Program-made: the position numbers and the translations under genes
The notes under the pieces: generated by a model
Told to the model about the DNA's origin: nothing
Database searches by the model: none
Seen by the model: the letters and a program-made list of their open reading frames with translations, nothing else
From: Prochlorococcus sp. AG-449-J16
Lineage (GTDB): Bacteria; Cyanobacteriota; Cyanobacteriia; PCC-6307; Cyanobiaceae
NCBI GenBank assembly: GCA_003209565.1
Contig: QCQK01000001.1
Span: 50,468-114,467, forward strand
DNA: 64,000 nucleotides
Direction of reading: 5' to 3'
Part shown: positions 20,207-31,753 of the stretch, one piece after another
Layout: the number at the start of each line of letters is the position of its first letter
Position numbering within the stretch: the first letter of the stretch is position 1

Positions 20207-20766
20207 GATTTATCTAAAAATTGTTTAGCTCTAAACCAAGCCGTCACTGTTTTTGCGTCAAGAATTTCATCCCCACTAGAAATAAGATTATCTAGTTCGT
20301 CTGGATCTAAAATTAATACTTCTATATCTTCATCTAAATCTCCTTTAACCTCGGAATTGAGTTTGTTTAAATCACGTGCCAAAAATAAATAAATTTCTTC
20401 ATCTGCATAACCAGGAGCAGGGATAAGAGTTCCTAGTTCATCCCATTTGTTTGCACTGAATCCAGTCTCTTCTTGTATTTCTCTTTGAATTGAATTAATA
20501 GGTGTTTCACCTATTTCTAATGTACCTGCTGGAAATTCTAATAAATATCTTGAAACAGCAAATCTATATTGTCGAAGAATGATAACTTTATTGTCTTTTG
20601 TAATAGGTACGGCTAATGCTGCCCCAGGATGCTTAATGTATCCATATTCACCTTCATGTCCATTTGGAAGCTCAATTCTATTTATTTCGAAACTAAATTT
20701 TTTTGACTTTAACTCAGATATTTTTTCTTTAAAAATTGATCTTCTTATAAGGTTTTTTTTGCCCAT
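20203..20766 (-). CDS. NUDIX hydrolase (ADP-ribose pyrophosphatase-like)
   Basis: LEFPAGTLEIGETPINSIQREIQEETGFSA Nudix box. Confidence 0.93.
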   Translation of the reverse strand: MGKKNLIRRSIFKEKISELKSKKFSFEINRIELPNGHEGEYGYIKHPGAALAVPITKDNKVIILRQYRFAVSRYLLEFPAGTLEIGETPINSIQREIQEETGFSANKWDELGTLIPAPGYADEEIYLFLARDLNKLNSEVKGDLDEDIEVLILDPDELDNLISSGDEILDAKTVTAWFRAKQFLDKS

Positions 20767-20816
20767 AATTTTTAAATAAAAATAGCCTAACAGTTATTTT
20801 TTGGTTTTGTAAATCA

Positions 20817-21392
20817 CTATATAGACCATTTTGGGGCATCAAACTTTGTGATTTTTTGGCTTCTACTTAAGATTTCAGAAAGTGGCGTAATAACGAAATT
20901 CCGATTCATGAATCTAGGGTGAGGTAATGTTAATTCTTCGTCAACCGTATGAAAATCTTCCCACCAAAGAATATCTAAATCGAGACATCTTGATAGCCAT
21001 TTCTTACCCTTTGGCGTTTTATCTCTTCCGAAAAATCTCTCTAACTTTTTTAACTCTTTTAAAAGTAATTTCGCCTTTTTATTTGATGGTTTTGGAAAAG
21101 AATTACTTTTTATAAGCAATAGAGTATTTAAATAATTTGGTTGCTCATTTTCAACACCATGGGGTAATGTCTCATAAATTGAAGACCAAAAAAAGTTTGC
21201 ATGAAATTCGCTTTTCTCTTCTTTTTTTTTGTTAGAACTATCTCCCCACTCATTTATTATTTCCTCTATTTTTGGTTTGCAAATTATTAGTGACTCAAGA
21301 GGGCTTCCGAAATTACTATCAATATTTGCTCCTAGGGATATACATAGTCCATTTTTGATATTAAGATTTGATAATTCCACTACAAAAAACAA
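20817..21392 (-). CDS. folK: 2-amino-4-hydroxy-6-hydroxymethyldihydropteridine diphosphokinase
   Basis: [20 protein letters not shown]...[19 protein letters not shown]...[18 protein letters not shown]. Confidence 0.93.
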   Translation of the reverse strand: MFFVVELSNLNIKNGLCISLGANIDSNFGSPLESLIICKPKIEEIINEWGDSSNKKKEEKSEFHANFFWSSIYETLPHGVENEQPNYLNTLLLIKSNSFPKPSNKKAKLLLKELKKLERFFGRDKTPKGKKWLSRCLDLDILWWEDFHTVDEELTLPHPRFMNRNFVITPLSEILSRSQKITKFDAPKWSI

Positions 21393-21428
21393 AGTTATTG
21401 GATAAATTCTATATCAGGCATTTTTAAA

Positions 21429-23612
21429 GTGATTTTGAACTCCGAGTTAAAAGAAAAAGGAGAAAAAAAAGATTTAATGAATTCGAAGGATTCTTTTAGA
21501 GCTTTCCCTTTGGCGGCAATTACAGGTCATAGCTTATTAAAATTATCTTTGCTTTTGGCAGCAGTTGATCCTAGTTTAGGAGGAGTGATTATCGCTGGCG
21601 GAAGAGGTACTGGAAAGTCAGTATTAGCAAGGGGTTTGCATACTTTACTTCCTCCTATAGAGATATTAGATAATGAATCAATCCTGGAAAAGTTAACTAT
21701 GAGTAATAGTAATACTTCATTAAGACCTATTGGTAGGAACCTAGATCCAGATAAACCAGCAGAATGGGATATTAGTACTAATAAATTAATAGAGGAGTTA
21801 ATTGGAAGTGATTATTTGAATCAAACTGAGGAAATTCCAAAAAAAGTAAGAGAGGCTCCATTTATTCAAGTTCCCATTGGCATAACTGAAGATAGACTTG
21901 TTGGATCAATTGATGTCGCTGCCTCATTAAGTACGGGGGAACAAGTTTTTCAGCCTGGAATTTTGGCAGAGGCTCATAGAGGTGTTCTTTATGTAGACGA
22001 TATAAATTTATTGGATGATGGCATTGTAAATTTAATTCTTGAAGCCACAGGAAGAGAGAAAAATAATATTGAAAGAGATGGTTTAAGCCTTTCTCATCCT
22101 TGTAAGTCACTGTTAATAGCAACTTATAATCCTGAAGAAGGTACTCTAAGAGATCATGTTTTAGATCGTTTCGCGGTTGTGCTTTCCGCAGATCAATCTA
22201 TTGATTATGCTCAAAGAGTTGAGATTACAAAATCTGTTTTATCACATGCAGAGAATAATATTAAATTCTCAGAAAAATGGTCTGAAGAATCTGATAATTT
22301 ATCTACTCAATTAATTTTGGCAAGGCAATGGTTAAAGGATGTCAAGATAACAAAGGAGCAGATAACCTATTTAGTTAATGAAGCCCTTAGAGGTGGTGTA
22401 GAAGGTCATAGGTCAGAATTATTTGCAGTAAAAGTAGCCAAGGCAAATGCTGCGCTTCGGGGCGATGAGAACGTTAATTCTGAGGACTTAAAAATAGCAG
22501 TCAGATTAGTTATCCTTCCAAGAGCAATGCAAATACCTCCTGAAGATGATGATATTCAACCACCACCTCCAGAGGATCAGAGTCCCCCACCCCCACCTCA
22601 ATCAAATAATGAAGAGTCTGAACCTGAGACTAGTGAAAATGATAATGAGCAAGACCAAGAACAAGAAGAAGATAATTCTGATGGAGAAGAAGAATCTACT
22701 CCCGAAATACCTGAAGAATTCATATTAGATCCTGAAGCATGTAATGTTGACCCTGATTTATTGCTTTTTTCATCAGCTAAAACAAAAGCAGGGAATAGCG
22801 GGAGTAGGTCAGTCATATTTAGTGACAGTAGAGGAAGATATGTAAAACCTATTATTCCGAGAGGTAAAGTTAAAAGAATTGCTGTAGATGCTACCCTTCG
22901 AGCTGCTGCTCCTTATCAAAAATCGAGAAGATTAAGGAACCCCAATAAATCAATAGTTATTGAAGAAAATGATTTTAGGGCAAAGCTTCTTCAAAAAAAG
23001 GCGGGCGCTTTAGTAATTTTTCTGGTTGATGCTAGCGGCTCTATGGCTTTAAATAGAATGCAAAGTGCCAAAGGCGCTGTAATAAGACTTTTAACAGAAG
23101 CATATGAAAATAGAGATGAAGTAGCTCTTATTCCTTTTAGAGGGAATCAGGCCGAAGTGCTTTTGCCTCCAACAAGATCAATAACTGCTGCAAAAAGAAG
23201 GTTGGAAACAATGCCTTGTGGTGGAGGATCCCCTTTAGCGCATGGACTAACACAATCAGCAAAAGTAGCAAAAAATGCACTCTCAACTGGAGATATAGGT
23301 CAAGTTATTGTTGTAGGGATCACTGATGGCCGAGGAAATGTACCATTAGGATTATCCTTAGGACAAAATGAGGTTGAGGGACAAGATAACGAAAATGAAA
23401 ATGTCAATTTAAAACAGGAGGTTCTAGATATCGCTGCAAAATATCCCATGCTTGGAATAAAACTCTTAGTAATTGATACAGAGAGAAAATTCATAGCAAG
23501 TGGATTTGGTAAGGAATTAGCAGAGGCTGCTCAAGGGAAATACGTCCAATTGCCAAAAGCTACAGATAAAGCAATCGCAGCTATGGCTTTAAATGCTATT
23601 AATGAATTCTAA
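21429..23612 (+). CDS. chlD: Magnesium chelatase subunit D
   Basis: AAA+ Walker [15 protein letters not shown], acidic/proline-rich linker, C-terminal VWA domain [16 protein letters not shown]. Confidence 0.97.
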   Translation: MILNSELKEKGEKKDLMNSKDSFRAFPLAAITGHSLLKLSLLLAAVDPSLGGVIIAGGRGTGKSVLARGLHTLLPPIEILDNESILEKLTMSNSNTSLRPIGRNLDPDKPAEWDISTNKLIEELIGSDYLNQTEEIPKKVREAPFIQVPIGITEDRLVGSIDVAASLSTGEQVFQPGILAEAHRGVLYVDDINLLDDGIVNLILEATGREKNNIERDGLSLSHPCKSLLIATYNPEEGTLRDHVLDRFAVVLSADQSIDYAQRVEITKSVLSHAENNIKFSEKWSEESDNLSTQLILARQWLKDVKITKEQITYLVNEALRGGVEGHRSELFAVKVAKANAALRGDENVNSEDLKIAVRLVILPRAMQIPPEDDDIQPPPPEDQSPPPPPQSNNEESEPETSENDNEQDQEQEEDNSDGEEESTPEIPEEFILDPEACNVDPDLLLFSSAKTKAGNSGSRSVIFSDSRGRYVKPIIPRGKVKRIAVDATLRAAAPYQKSRRLRNPNKSIVIEENDFRAKLLQKKAGALVIFLVDASGSMALNRMQSAKGAVIRLLTEAYENRDEVALIPFRGNQAEVLLPPTRSITAAKRRLETMPCGGGSPLAHGLTQSAKVAKNALSTGDIGQVIVVGITDGRGNVPLGLSLGQNEVEGQDNENENVNLKQEVLDIAAKYPMLGIKLLVIDTERKFIASGFGKELAEAAQGKYVQLPKATDKAIAAMALNAINEF

Positions 23613-23619
23613 ATATTTC

Positions 23620-24465
23620 TTATGGATAAATTTCGTTAAGGAATTTTGAAAGTCCAATAGTTAAATCTCTTATAGATTTAGTTAATTCTTTATCTTTACT
23701 TAATTTTTCAAAATCATCACTCATATTATCTAATTTGCTCGAGATGGACCTTGCAGTGTTGATTGTTGATTTAATATCATTAAGAGTTTCTTTGTTATCT
23801 ATAGTAGATAAAATATTATTTAAATGATTTGCAGCAATTGTAATTTCTTTTATTAAAGGTTCAACTCTTAGTATTTCTTGTTTCGATAAAAAAATTAATT
23901 CATCTAGGTTTTCTTGTGTTTTATCAAATTGGTCCATTGAGTTAACGATATTCTCAATTAAGTTTTCTTGATTTGATTCTTTTAAAAGTTGACTGATTTT
24001 ATTAGTTATATTTGAAAGACTTGATAATTGTTTTCCAGTAATAGTATCCCCTTGACAAATAATTAATTTCGCATCGCATTTTTCGGATATAGGTTTTTCA
24101 ATGTTTTTAGGCATTTCTTTTTCACTAGTTTCTAGGGCGACCTGCACATCTCCACCAAGAAAAGAATTTGTTACAACCCTTGCAAATGCTGGCTTAGGTA
24201 GAATGATTTCAGGATTATTTAAAACTATTTTTGCTTTAATTGATTCATTAGTAAATAAGATATCTTCTATTGATCCCACTAAAATCCCCCTGTAAGTAAC
24301 CGGGGATTTTTTTGATAAACCACTTGCGTTATTGAACTCAGCAAAGAGGTGCCAATTTTTTGAGGATAATCTTACTCCTCTTATCCAAAAAGAAAAAGAT
24401 GTAAATATGAGAATTCCACCTAATAAAGAAAATCCAACTATTGAATCTCGTAAGCTTCTACGCAT
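23620..24465 (-). CDS. MlaD/MCE-domain lipid-transport protein
   Basis: N-terminal TM anchor, ...FNNASGLSKKSPVTYRGILVGSIEDI... MCE pattern, coiled-coil C-terminus. Confidence 0.85.
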   Translation of the reverse strand: MRRSLRDSIVGFSLLGGILIFTSFSFWIRGVRLSSKNWHLFAEFNNASGLSKKSPVTYRGILVGSIEDILFTNESIKAKIVLNNPEIILPKPAFARVVTNSFLGGDVQVALETSEKEMPKNIEKPISEKCDAKLIICQGDTITGKQLSSLSNITNKISQLLKESNQENLIENIVNSMDQFDKTQENLDELIFLSKQEILRVEPLIKEITIAANHLNNILSTIDNKETLNDIKSTINTARSISSKLDNMSDDFEKLSKDKELTKSIRDLTIGLSKFLNEIYP

Positions 24466-24470
24466 AATTA

Positions 24471-25256
24471 CTAAATGTCTTTAGGTTGCATTGGACCATC
24501 AAGTTTCCCATGCTTAAATTGAAATACATAGGGATTTTGGCTGTTTTTAAATTCATCAATTGAACCTGCCCATCTAAATTTACCTCCGTAAAGCAGCAAA
24601 ACTTTATTTGAAGTCCTCTCTATAGTACTAAGAACATGGCTAACTACAATAGAAGATCCGTTGGCTTTATCATTTATTTTATTGATTAAATCCTCAATTC
24701 TTGTGGAGGCAATTGGATCAAGCCCTGCGGTGGGTTCATCAAAAAGTAATAGAGGTTTTGTGTTTGAGTTAAAAGTTTGATCTGTAATTAAAGCTCTAGC
24801 AAAACTAACTCTTTTTTGCATGCCCCCGCTTAATTCATTTGGAAGTTTATTCTCAACATTGAATAATCCTACTTCAGCCAAACACTCAGATACGATTTTA
24901 TTGATTAACTCTTTAGATAAGCTTTTATTTCTTTTAAGGAGAAAACCTACATTTTCTTCGATAGTTAAAGATCCTAATAATGCAGGGTTTTGAAAAACAA
25001 GTCTCACATCAGGAGGATCATTTTGGTCTAGCCTTAAATATGTTTGTTTTTCACCAAATATTCTTAATTCTCCTTCAGTAGGTAAAATGAGACCTGCTAA
25101 AATTTTTAAAATTGTTGACTTTCCTGAACCTGAGGGACCAACTATAGCTAATTTTTCTCCATGATTGAGTTCAAAATTTAGTTGATCAAGCACATTCTCT
25201 CTACCCCAACTTATTGAGAGATTTTTTGTTTTAACTGCATACTGTGTTCTTTTCAA
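24471..25256 (-). CDS. ABC transporter ATP-binding protein (MlaF-like)
   Basis: GPSGSGKSTILKILAGL, LSGGMQKRVSFARAL, LLFDEPTAGLDP; paired with adjacent MCE gene. Confidence 0.92.
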   Translation of the reverse strand: MKRTQYAVKTKNLSISWGRENVLDQLNFELNHGEKLAIVGPSGSGKSTILKILAGLILPTEGELRIFGEKQTYLRLDQNDPPDVRLVFQNPALLGSLTIEENVGFLLKRNKSLSKELINKIVSECLAEVGLFNVENKLPNELSGGMQKRVSFARALITDQTFNSNTKPLLLFDEPTAGLDPIASTRIEDLINKINDKANGSSIVVSHVLSTIERTSNKVLLLYGGKFRWAGSIDEFKNSQNPYVFQFKHGKLDGPMQPKDI

Positions 25257-25389
25257 AATCTATATAAAAGAAAAGTCATCTTCTACTACATATTGCCTAT
25301 TTTTAGAAATAAAAAAAGGATGTATGAATTTGATTTATAATTAATTTATGTTTTTTTTAATTTGAGAAAAATAATTTAAGAGGTCTTTA

Positions 25390-26775
25390 ATGATTAAGCG
25401 TAAAAAAAGAGTAAGAAGATACTATAAGTACTTTAGAAAATCAAATTTTGTATTTTTAAACAAAATTTTAAGGATTTTGAGTTGGCTTTTGCCAGGACTG
25501 TTAATAAAAAGATGGATGATTACATCCGCTATTGGATTTTTAACTTCATTATTAGGACTAGCAATTTGGACAAATTTAAGCCCGCTTTACTGGCTTATTG
25601 AAGTATTTTTTGATTTAATAACAAGCCTAACAAATGTCTTACCTGTATCGTTATTGGGCCCATTAATATTTGTCATTGGACTCCTGTTAATCGGAATTGG
25701 ACAAAATAGAAGTATTAATTCCATTCAAAAAGCGCTCGTCCCAGAAAAAAATACATTTCTAGTTGATGCATTAAGAGTTAAGAGTAAATTAAATAGAGGT
25801 CCTAATATTGTTGCAATTGGCGGAGGTACTGGTCTATCTACATTATTAAAAGGGTTAAAAAATTACAGCAGTAATATCACAGCAATAGTAACTGTATCCG
25901 ATGATGGTGGAAGTAGTGGAATTCTTAGAAAACAATTAGGAGTGCAACCTCCAGGAGATATTAGAAATTGTCTGGCAGCTTTATCAAACGAAGAACCCAT
26001 TTTAACTAGATTATTTCAATATAGATTTTCAGGAGGAACTGGTCTTGAGGGTCATAGTTTTGGAAATCTATTTTTGTCAGCTTTAACAACAATTACAGGT
26101 AGTTTAGAAAAAGCAGTACAAGCCTCAAGTAAGGTTTTGGCAGTCCAGGGTCAAGTTCTACCTGCTACAAACATTGATGTTATGTTGTGGGCAGAATTAG
26201 AAGATGGTGAGAAAATTTTCGGTGAAAGCAAAATCGGCAAATCTAAAAAATTAATTTCTAGGATTGGTTACTTACCAGAAAATCCACCGGCTCTTCCAAG
26301 CGCGCTAGAATCTATAAAAGATGCTGATTTAATTGTTCTTGGCCCAGGAAGTTTATATACTTCTTTATTACCAAACCTATTAGTTCCAGAAATAGTAGAG
26401 GCTTTATTGAAAAATAATGCTCCCAAAATTTACATAAGTAATTTGATGACTCAGCCAGGTGAAACTGATGGCCTTGATGTTTATCAACATATCAAATCCA
26501 TAGAAAAACAATTATCAAACTTTGGAGTTAAAAATCGAATTTTTAACGCAATCTTATCTCAGATTCAATTTGAAAAGTCTCCACTGGTTGACTATTACGA
26601 AAGTAGAGGGGCAGAGCCTGTCAAATGTAACAAAGAAAAATTATTATCTGAAGGTTACTATGTTTTACAGGCACCGCTATACTCTAAGAGAATAACTCCA
26701 ACCCTAAGACATGACGCGAGAAGACTTGCAAGAGCAGTTATTTTTTTATATCGTAAATTAAAAAAATTAAGCTAA
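25390..26775 (+). CDS. YvcK/CofD-like family protein with N-terminal TM region
   Basis: [19 protein letters not shown]...[32 protein letters not shown]...[10 protein letters not shown]. Confidence 0.93.
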   Translation: MIKRKKRVRRYYKYFRKSNFVFLNKILRILSWLLPGLLIKRWMITSAIGFLTSLLGLAIWTNLSPLYWLIEVFFDLITSLTNVLPVSLLGPLIFVIGLLLIGIGQNRSINSIQKALVPEKNTFLVDALRVKSKLNRGPNIVAIGGGTGLSTLLKGLKNYSSNITAIVTVSDDGGSSGILRKQLGVQPPGDIRNCLAALSNEEPILTRLFQYRFSGGTGLEGHSFGNLFLSALTTITGSLEKAVQASSKVLAVQGQVLPATNIDVMLWAELEDGEKIFGESKIGKSKKLISRIGYLPENPPALPSALESIKDADLIVLGPGSLYTSLLPNLLVPEIVEALLKNNAPKIYISNLMTQPGETDGLDVYQHIKSIEKQLSNFGVKNRIFNAILSQIQFEKSPLVDYYESRGAEPVKCNKEKLLSEGYYVLQAPLYSKRITPTLRHDARRLARAVIFLYRKLKKLS

Positions 26776-27302
26776 TAAGCATCTTGTAGCTCATAGAAGT
26801 CTGGCTGAATATAATCTTTTCGCAATGGCCATCCTCTCCAGTCTTCAGGCATTAGGAGCCTTTTGGGATTTGGATGATCGAGAAAATTTATTCCATACAT
26901 GTCATAGGTTTCTCTTTCCTGCCAGTCACTTCCCTTGAAAATTTCATATAAACTAGGGATTGATAAATCAGAATCTCTTTTTAAGAAAACTTTTAATCTT
27001 ACTTCTTTAATCTTTTCTATATTTTGCAGGTCATCAACAGTTATAAAATGATAGAAGCTAACAAGATTTTTGCCAGGCCCTTCGTCATAGCCACCTTGAC
27101 ATTGTAGATAGTTGAAACCGTAATTTCTTAAAGCTGATACAGCCTTGTATAATTTGCTGGGTTCTACAGAAATATTTTCTATTCCTAAATGATCATTTGC
27201 TAATGATTGATTTGGAATCCCATCTTTAGATAAAGATTGACTTATAAATCCTTCTTGATCTTTTAAAATATCTGAAGAATTGGATGAAGAGTCTTTTTCC
27301 AT
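26772..27302 (-). CDS. ndhJ: NAD(P)H dehydrogenase subunit J
   Basis: [47 protein letters not shown]. Confidence 0.96.
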   Translation of the reverse strand: MEKDSSSNSSDILKDQEGFISQSLSKDGIPNQSLANDHLGIENISVEPSKLYKAVSALRNYGFNYLQCQGGYDEGPGKNLVSFYHFITVDDLQNIEKIKEVRLKVFLKRDSDLSIPSLYEIFKGSDWQERETYDMYGINFLDHPNPKRLLMPEDWRGWPLRKDYIQPDFYELQDAY

Positions 27303-28036
27303 TAGGATTGTTCAGTTTTAATTGTATTAGCTTTTTCGCTGATCTCAGGTAATTCAGTTATTTGTTCTTTTTTGGAGGGAGTAATTGCATTATTTGAAGT
27401 CTTGCTTAGGTATTCACCAGTATTTTCGGAGAAAACGAGATTCATTTGGTGATCTAATGTTATGTACCTGTGAGTTTGCTCTGTCTTTGTGCGTTCTAAG
27501 ATTGATTCATTACCAACTTTTTTTCTTAACTTTATTACAGCATCAAAAATTGCTTCCGGCCTTGGTGGGCACCCTGGTAGGTATAAATCAACGGGTATTA
27601 ATTTATCAACGCCTCTTACAGCAGTAGTAGAATCTGCACTAAACATACCTCCTGTAATTGTACAAGCTCCCATAGCAATAACATACTTTGGTTCTGGCAT
27701 CTGTTCATAAAGTCTTACAAGTGCTGGAGCCATTTTCATCGTTACTGTTCCTGCAACTATTAGCAAATCTGCTTGTCTTGGAGAGCTTCTCGGTACTAAT
27801 CCAAATCTATCAAAATCAAATCTAGATCCAATTAAGGCAGCAAATTCTATAAAACAACAAGCTGTTCCGTATAAGAGAGGCCATAGGCTGCTTAGTCTAG
27901 CCCAATTATGAAGATCGTCTAAACTTGTTAATATAATATTTTCGCTTAAATCAGTCGTAACTTGGGGAGCACTAAGAGGGTTGCAAGTACCCTCTCGGAT
28001 TTCTCTTATTGCTTTTGGGGATAATTGTGGATTCAA
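27302..28036 (-). CDS. ndhK: NAD(P)H dehydrogenase subunit K
   Basis: [19 protein letters not shown]...[20 protein letters not shown]...[14 protein letters not shown]. Confidence 0.97.
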   Translation of the reverse strand: MNPQLSPKAIREIREGTCNPLSAPQVTTDLSENIILTSLDDLHNWARLSSLWPLLYGTACCFIEFAALIGSRFDFDRFGLVPRSSPRQADLLIVAGTVTMKMAPALVRLYEQMPEPKYVIAMGACTITGGMFSADSTTAVRGVDKLIPVDLYLPGCPPRPEAIFDAVIKLRKKVGNESILERTKTEQTHRYITLDHQMNLVFSENTGEYLSKTSNNAITPSKKEQITELPEISEKANTIKTEQS

Positions 28037-28040
28037 TTTT

Positions 28041-28403
28041 TTAACTCCATTCTAAAGCACCTTTTCTCCATGCGTATGCCAAAGCGATAACAAGTATTGC
28101 AATGAAAATTAATGCCTCAATAAAAGCTAATAAGCCTAATCTATTAAAGGCAACAGCCCAAGGATAAAGAAATACTGTTTCAACATCAAATATAACGAAT
28201 ACCAAGGCAAACATGTAATAACGAATATTAAATTGAATCCATGCTCCTCCAATAGGCTCCATTCCAGACTCATATGTTAGTTTTCTTTCCCCAGTTCTAC
28301 CTTTTGGGGCTACGATAAGATTAGTGACAAGGGCTAATACCGGAACAGCTGCGGCGATTAGAAGGAAACCTAAAAAATATTCATAGCCATTTAATAAAAA
28401 CAT
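28041..28403 (-). CDS. ndhC: NAD(P)H dehydrogenase subunit 3
   Basis: [41 protein letters not shown]. Confidence 0.97.
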   Translation of the reverse strand: MFLLNGYEYFLGFLLIAAAVPVLALVTNLIVAPKGRTGERKLTYESGMEPIGGAWIQFNIRYYMFALVFVIFDVETVFLYPWAVAFNRLGLLAFIEALIFIAILVIALAYAWRKGALEWS

Positions 28404-28479
28404 CTTAAAAATTAATTTTGAATAAAAGTCGCTTAATTAAGCAAAATCTTTTAAAGTTCTTAAAGAACAATAATAAACC

Positions 28480-28908
28480 GTGAGTGAAAACATTCAACCA
28501 GCCTCTGAGGAAAACAAAATAGTTGAAAATTTTGAGAAAGAAAAACTTTCTGAAAATTCTTCAGAAGTAAATCTTGAACTACCTCCCTCTAATTTAGAAC
28601 AAAATAGATTCGAATGTAGAAGTTGTGGATACATTTATGATCCGTCTGAAGGAAACAAAAAATTAAACATACCTAAAAATACGCCTTTTTCAGAGTTAGA
28701 CGGTAATACTTTTGCTTGCCCTGTTTGTAGAGCTGGTAAAAATTTTTATAAGGATATTGGATCTAGAGCAAAACCTAGTGGATTTGAAGAGAATTTAGTT
28801 TATGGATTTGGATTTAATAGTTTACCTCCTGGACAAAAAAATATATTGATTTTTGGAGGTTTGGCTTTTGCTGCTGCTATGTTCCTTTCTTTGTACTCTT
28901 TGCATTAA
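28480..28908 (+). CDS. rubA: Membrane-anchored rubredoxin (GTG start)
   Basis: FECRSCGYIYDPSEG...FACPVCRAGKNFY plus C-terminal TM helix; adjacent to ycf48 and psbEFLJ. Confidence 0.95.
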   Translation: MSENIQPASEENKIVENFEKEKLSENSSEVNLELPPSNLEQNRFECRSCGYIYDPSEGNKKLNIPKNTPFSELDGNTFACPVCRAGKNFYKDIGSRAKPSGFEENLVYGFGFNSLPPGQKNILIFGGLAFAAAMFLSLYSLH

Positions 28909-28917
28909 TATAATTAA

Positions 28918-29931
28918 ATGAAAAAATTTTTTACCAGTATCCCTAATTTTCTTTTATCTGTAGTTCTCTGTTTTGTTTTAAGCAGTTGTTCATCTACAGG
29001 TGTCAAGATGAATGAAAGCAGCCCTTGGAAAACAATTCAGTTTGAAGATCAGGCTAATGCTTTAGATGTTGATTTTATAGATAATAATCATGGGTTTTTA
29101 GTAGGCTCAAACAGATTGATTATGGAATCTAATGATGGTGGTGAAACATGGGAAAAAAGATCATTAGATATTTCTGCTGAAGAGAACTTTCGCCTTCTAG
29201 ATATTGATTTCAAAGGTTCTGAAGGTTGGTTAATAGGGCAACCCTCTCTCGTAATGCATACTTTAGATGAAGGTAAAAATTGGACTAGGCTTTCACTTGG
29301 GAAATTACCAGGCCAGCCTTTCTTAGTTACTACTATTGATGAAGGAGTTGCTCAATTGGCGACAACCTCAGCAGCTATTTATGAAACTTCCAATAGCGGT
29401 GAAACATGGGAGGCAAAAGTATCAGACCCTTCGGAACAGGGAGGAATAAGGGATTTAAGAAGAACATCTAGCGGTGATTATGTGAGCGTAAGCAGTCTTG
29501 GAAATTTCTTCTCTACTCTTGATAGTGATAGCAATACTTGGATTGCTCATCAAAGAGCAAGTAGTAAAAGAGTTCAAAGTATTGGTTTTAATCCAGAAGG
29601 AAGTTTATGGATGCTTTCCAGAGGTGCAGAAATTAGATTTAATGAAGATAATAATGACCTAGAAAATTGGTCAAAGCCCATAATCCCCATTCTCAATGGA
29701 TATAATTACTTAGATATGGGTTGGGATCCAAATGGCCATATATGGGCAGGTGGCGGAAATGGAACTTTAATAGTAAGTAAAGATCAAGGTGAAACTTGGA
29801 ATTCAGATCCTATTGCTTCTGCATTGCCTACTAACTATATAAAAATAGTTTTTCTTGATAAGGAGTCTTTAGATAATGAAAAAGGATTTATACTTGGCGA
29901 GCGTGGTTACATTCTTAAATGGAATGGTTAA
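28918..29931 (+). CDS. ycf48: Photosystem II assembly factor Ycf48/HCF136
   Basis: Lipobox-type signal VLSSCSSTG, repeated [11 protein letters not shown] / DEGKNWTRL / [10 protein letters not shown] propeller motifs. Confidence 0.96.
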   Translation: MKKFFTSIPNFLLSVVLCFVLSSCSSTGVKMNESSPWKTIQFEDQANALDVDFIDNNHGFLVGSNRLIMESNDGGETWEKRSLDISAEENFRLLDIDFKGSEGWLIGQPSLVMHTLDEGKNWTRLSLGKLPGQPFLVTTIDEGVAQLATTSAAIYETSNSGETWEAKVSDPSEQGGIRDLRRTSSGDYVSVSSLGNFFSTLDSDSNTWIAHQRASSKRVQSIGFNPEGSLWMLSRGAEIRFNEDNNDLENWSKPIIPILNGYNYLDMGWDPNGHIWAGGGNGTLIVSKDQGETWNSDPIASALPTNYIKIVFLDKESLDNEKGFILGERGYILKWNG

Positions 29932-30070
29932 ATCTATAATAACTTAAGAAAAAATTATAAAAAAAATCTTAATTTTGGATGAATTTAACAACTGTCTGTA
30001 ACCAAGCTGTTAATTTCTTCGCGAACTTATGATTTTACACTGTAAGATCATATGGTAAACATTTGTGATT

Positions 30071-30319
30071 ATGGCCGCAGGTTCAACGGGTGAACGCCCA
30101 TTCTTTGAAATAATCACCAGTATTAGGTACTGGATTATTCATGCAGTAACATTACCAGCTATTTTTATAGCAGGCTTCTTATTCGTATACACAGGTTTGG
30201 CTTACGACGCTTTCGGTACTCCTCGTCCGGATAGTTATTTTCAGGCATCTGAAGCAAAAGCTCCTGTTGTAACACAAAGATTCGATGCTAAGTCTCAACT
30301 TGATTTAAGAACAAAATAA
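30071..30319 (+). CDS. psbE: Cytochrome b559 alpha subunit
   Basis: [46 protein letters not shown]; start reset from 30065 to 30071. Confidence 0.97.
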   Translation: MAAGSTGERPFFEIITSIRYWIIHAVTLPAIFIAGFLFVYTGLAYDAFGTPRPDSYFQASEAKAPVVTQRFDAKSQLDLRTK

Positions 30320-30321
30320 CT

Positions 30322-30468
30322 ATGTCTAATTCTCAAGCTCCAATGCAGGCTGCGGAAGTCCGCGTTTATCCTATCTTTACTGTACGTTGGCTGGCAGTTC
30401 ACGCATTAGCTATTCCATCAGTATTCTTTTTGGGTTCCATTGCCGCTATGCAATTCGTTGCCCGATAA
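30322..30468 (+). CDS. psbF: Cytochrome b559 beta subunit; absent from ORF track
   Basis: [48 protein letters not shown]. Confidence 0.97.
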
Positions 30469-30479
30469 ATTTTAAAATC

Positions 30480-30599
30480 ATGCAAGTAAACGAAAATCCT
30501 AACAAAGTTCCAGTTGAACTTAATCGTACAAGCCTTTATTTAGGCTTACTATCAGTCTTTGTATTGGGAATTTTATTTTCCAGTTACTTTTTCAATTAA
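30480..30599 (+). CDS. psbL: Photosystem II protein L; ORF track gives an over-extended frame
   Basis: [39 protein letters not shown]. Confidence 0.97.
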
Positions 30600-30608
30600 A
30601 TTAAAACT

Positions 30609-30806
30609 ATGAGTAAATTAAAAGGACCTGATGGAAGAATTCCAGATAGACTTCCCGACGGTAGACCAGCAGTAGCATGGGAAAGAAGATGGACAGAAGG
30701 AACTCTTCCTTTATGGCTTGTTGCTACAGCTGGTGGAATTGCAGTCATCTTCGTTTTAGGTATATTCTTCTATGGTTCATACCAAGGAGTTGGAGCTGGA
30801 GGTTAA
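30609..30806 (+). CDS. psbJ: Photosystem II protein J
   Basis: [65 protein letters not shown]. Confidence 0.96.
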   Translation: MSKLKGPDGRIPDRLPDGRPAVAWERRWTEGTLPLWLVATAGGIAVIFVLGIFFYGSYQGVGAGG

Positions 30807-30849
30807 CAAAACCTTAACTTGATCTAATAATCACTTATATCAAATAAGC

Positions 30850-31743
30850 CTAATAAGAATCAGTAAATATCCTTAGTTTCTCTTTTGTGGAGCTTGGGAT
30901 ATTTTCTTTTTGGGTTATCAATCCATCTTTTAATGAAAAATGAGACTTACTTTTTGGTCTTTCTTTTTCAATTAATTTAGCTACTTCAAATATTATTTTA
31001 TTAGCCACTTCAGTATTTGATCTAAGATTATCCAAAACCATCTCTACAGAAACTTCTTGATGAGTTTGATGCCAGCAATCATAATCAGTAACCATAGATA
31101 AGGAGGAGTAAGCTATTTCAGCTTCTTTAGCTAATCTTGCTTCTGTATGGTTCGTCATTCCAATTATTGAACATCCCCAACTCCTATATAAATTAGATTC
31201 TGCTCTAGTTGAGAAAGCGGGACCTTCCATTGCTAGATATGTACCCCCTCTATGTAATTGTCTACCGCCAGGAATATTTTTTTCTCCGATTTCACTTAAC
31301 ATACGTGATAAATTTGTGCAGAAGGGATCTCCCATAGTTACGTGAGCAACAGCTCCCTCGTTAAAGAAGGTTGCAGGTCTATTTTTTGTCCGGTCTATAA
31401 ATTGATCTGGAACCACGATATCAAGTGGCCTTATTTGTTCTTGTAATGAACCAACTGCTGATGGAGCAATAATCCATCTTACTCCTATTGATCTTAGAGC
31501 CCAAATATTAGCTTTGTAAGGGATTTCAGAGGGATTTAAACTATGTGTTCTGCCATGTCTAGGAATAAATGCTATCTCTAGATTCCCAAGATTATATACT
31601 TTTATTGAGTCAGAAGGTTTACCATAGGGAGTGTTGATTTCTATTTCTCTTAAGTACTTTATTTGATCCATTGAATAAAATCCACTTCCACCAATCACTC
31701 CTAATCTTGATTTTTCAATTGGTAATAAATGTTCTTTATTCAT
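30850..31743 (-). CDS. mtnP: S-methyl-5'-thioadenosine phosphorylase
   Basis: LGVIGGSGFYSM...FIPRHGRTHSLNPSEIPYKANIWAL...MEGPAFSTRAESNLYRSWGCSIIGMT. Confidence 0.94.
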   Translation of the reverse strand: MNKEHLLPIEKSRLGVIGGSGFYSMDQIKYLREIEINTPYGKPSDSIKVYNLGNLEIAFIPRHGRTHSLNPSEIPYKANIWALRSIGVRWIIAPSAVGSLQEQIRPLDIVVPDQFIDRTKNRPATFFNEGAVAHVTMGDPFCTNLSRMLSEIGEKNIPGGRQLHRGGTYLAMEGPAFSTRAESNLYRSWGCSIIGMTNHTEARLAKEAEIAYSSLSMVTDYDCWHQTHQEVSVEMVLDNLRSNTEVANKIIFEVAKLIEKERPKSKSHFSLKDGLITQKENIPSSTKEKLRIFTDSY

Positions 31744-31753
31744 AGTGATGTAA

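Noticed and set aside
22546-22728. Alternative-frame ORF in chlD linker (also 22598..22816 on the minus strand)
   Set aside because: Low-complexity shadow of the acidic/proline-rich linker of ChlD, which is itself normal for this family
30387-30599. 70-aa [20 protein letters not shown]...
   Set aside because: Upstream half is an out-of-frame reading of psbF; the real gene is psbL from 30480
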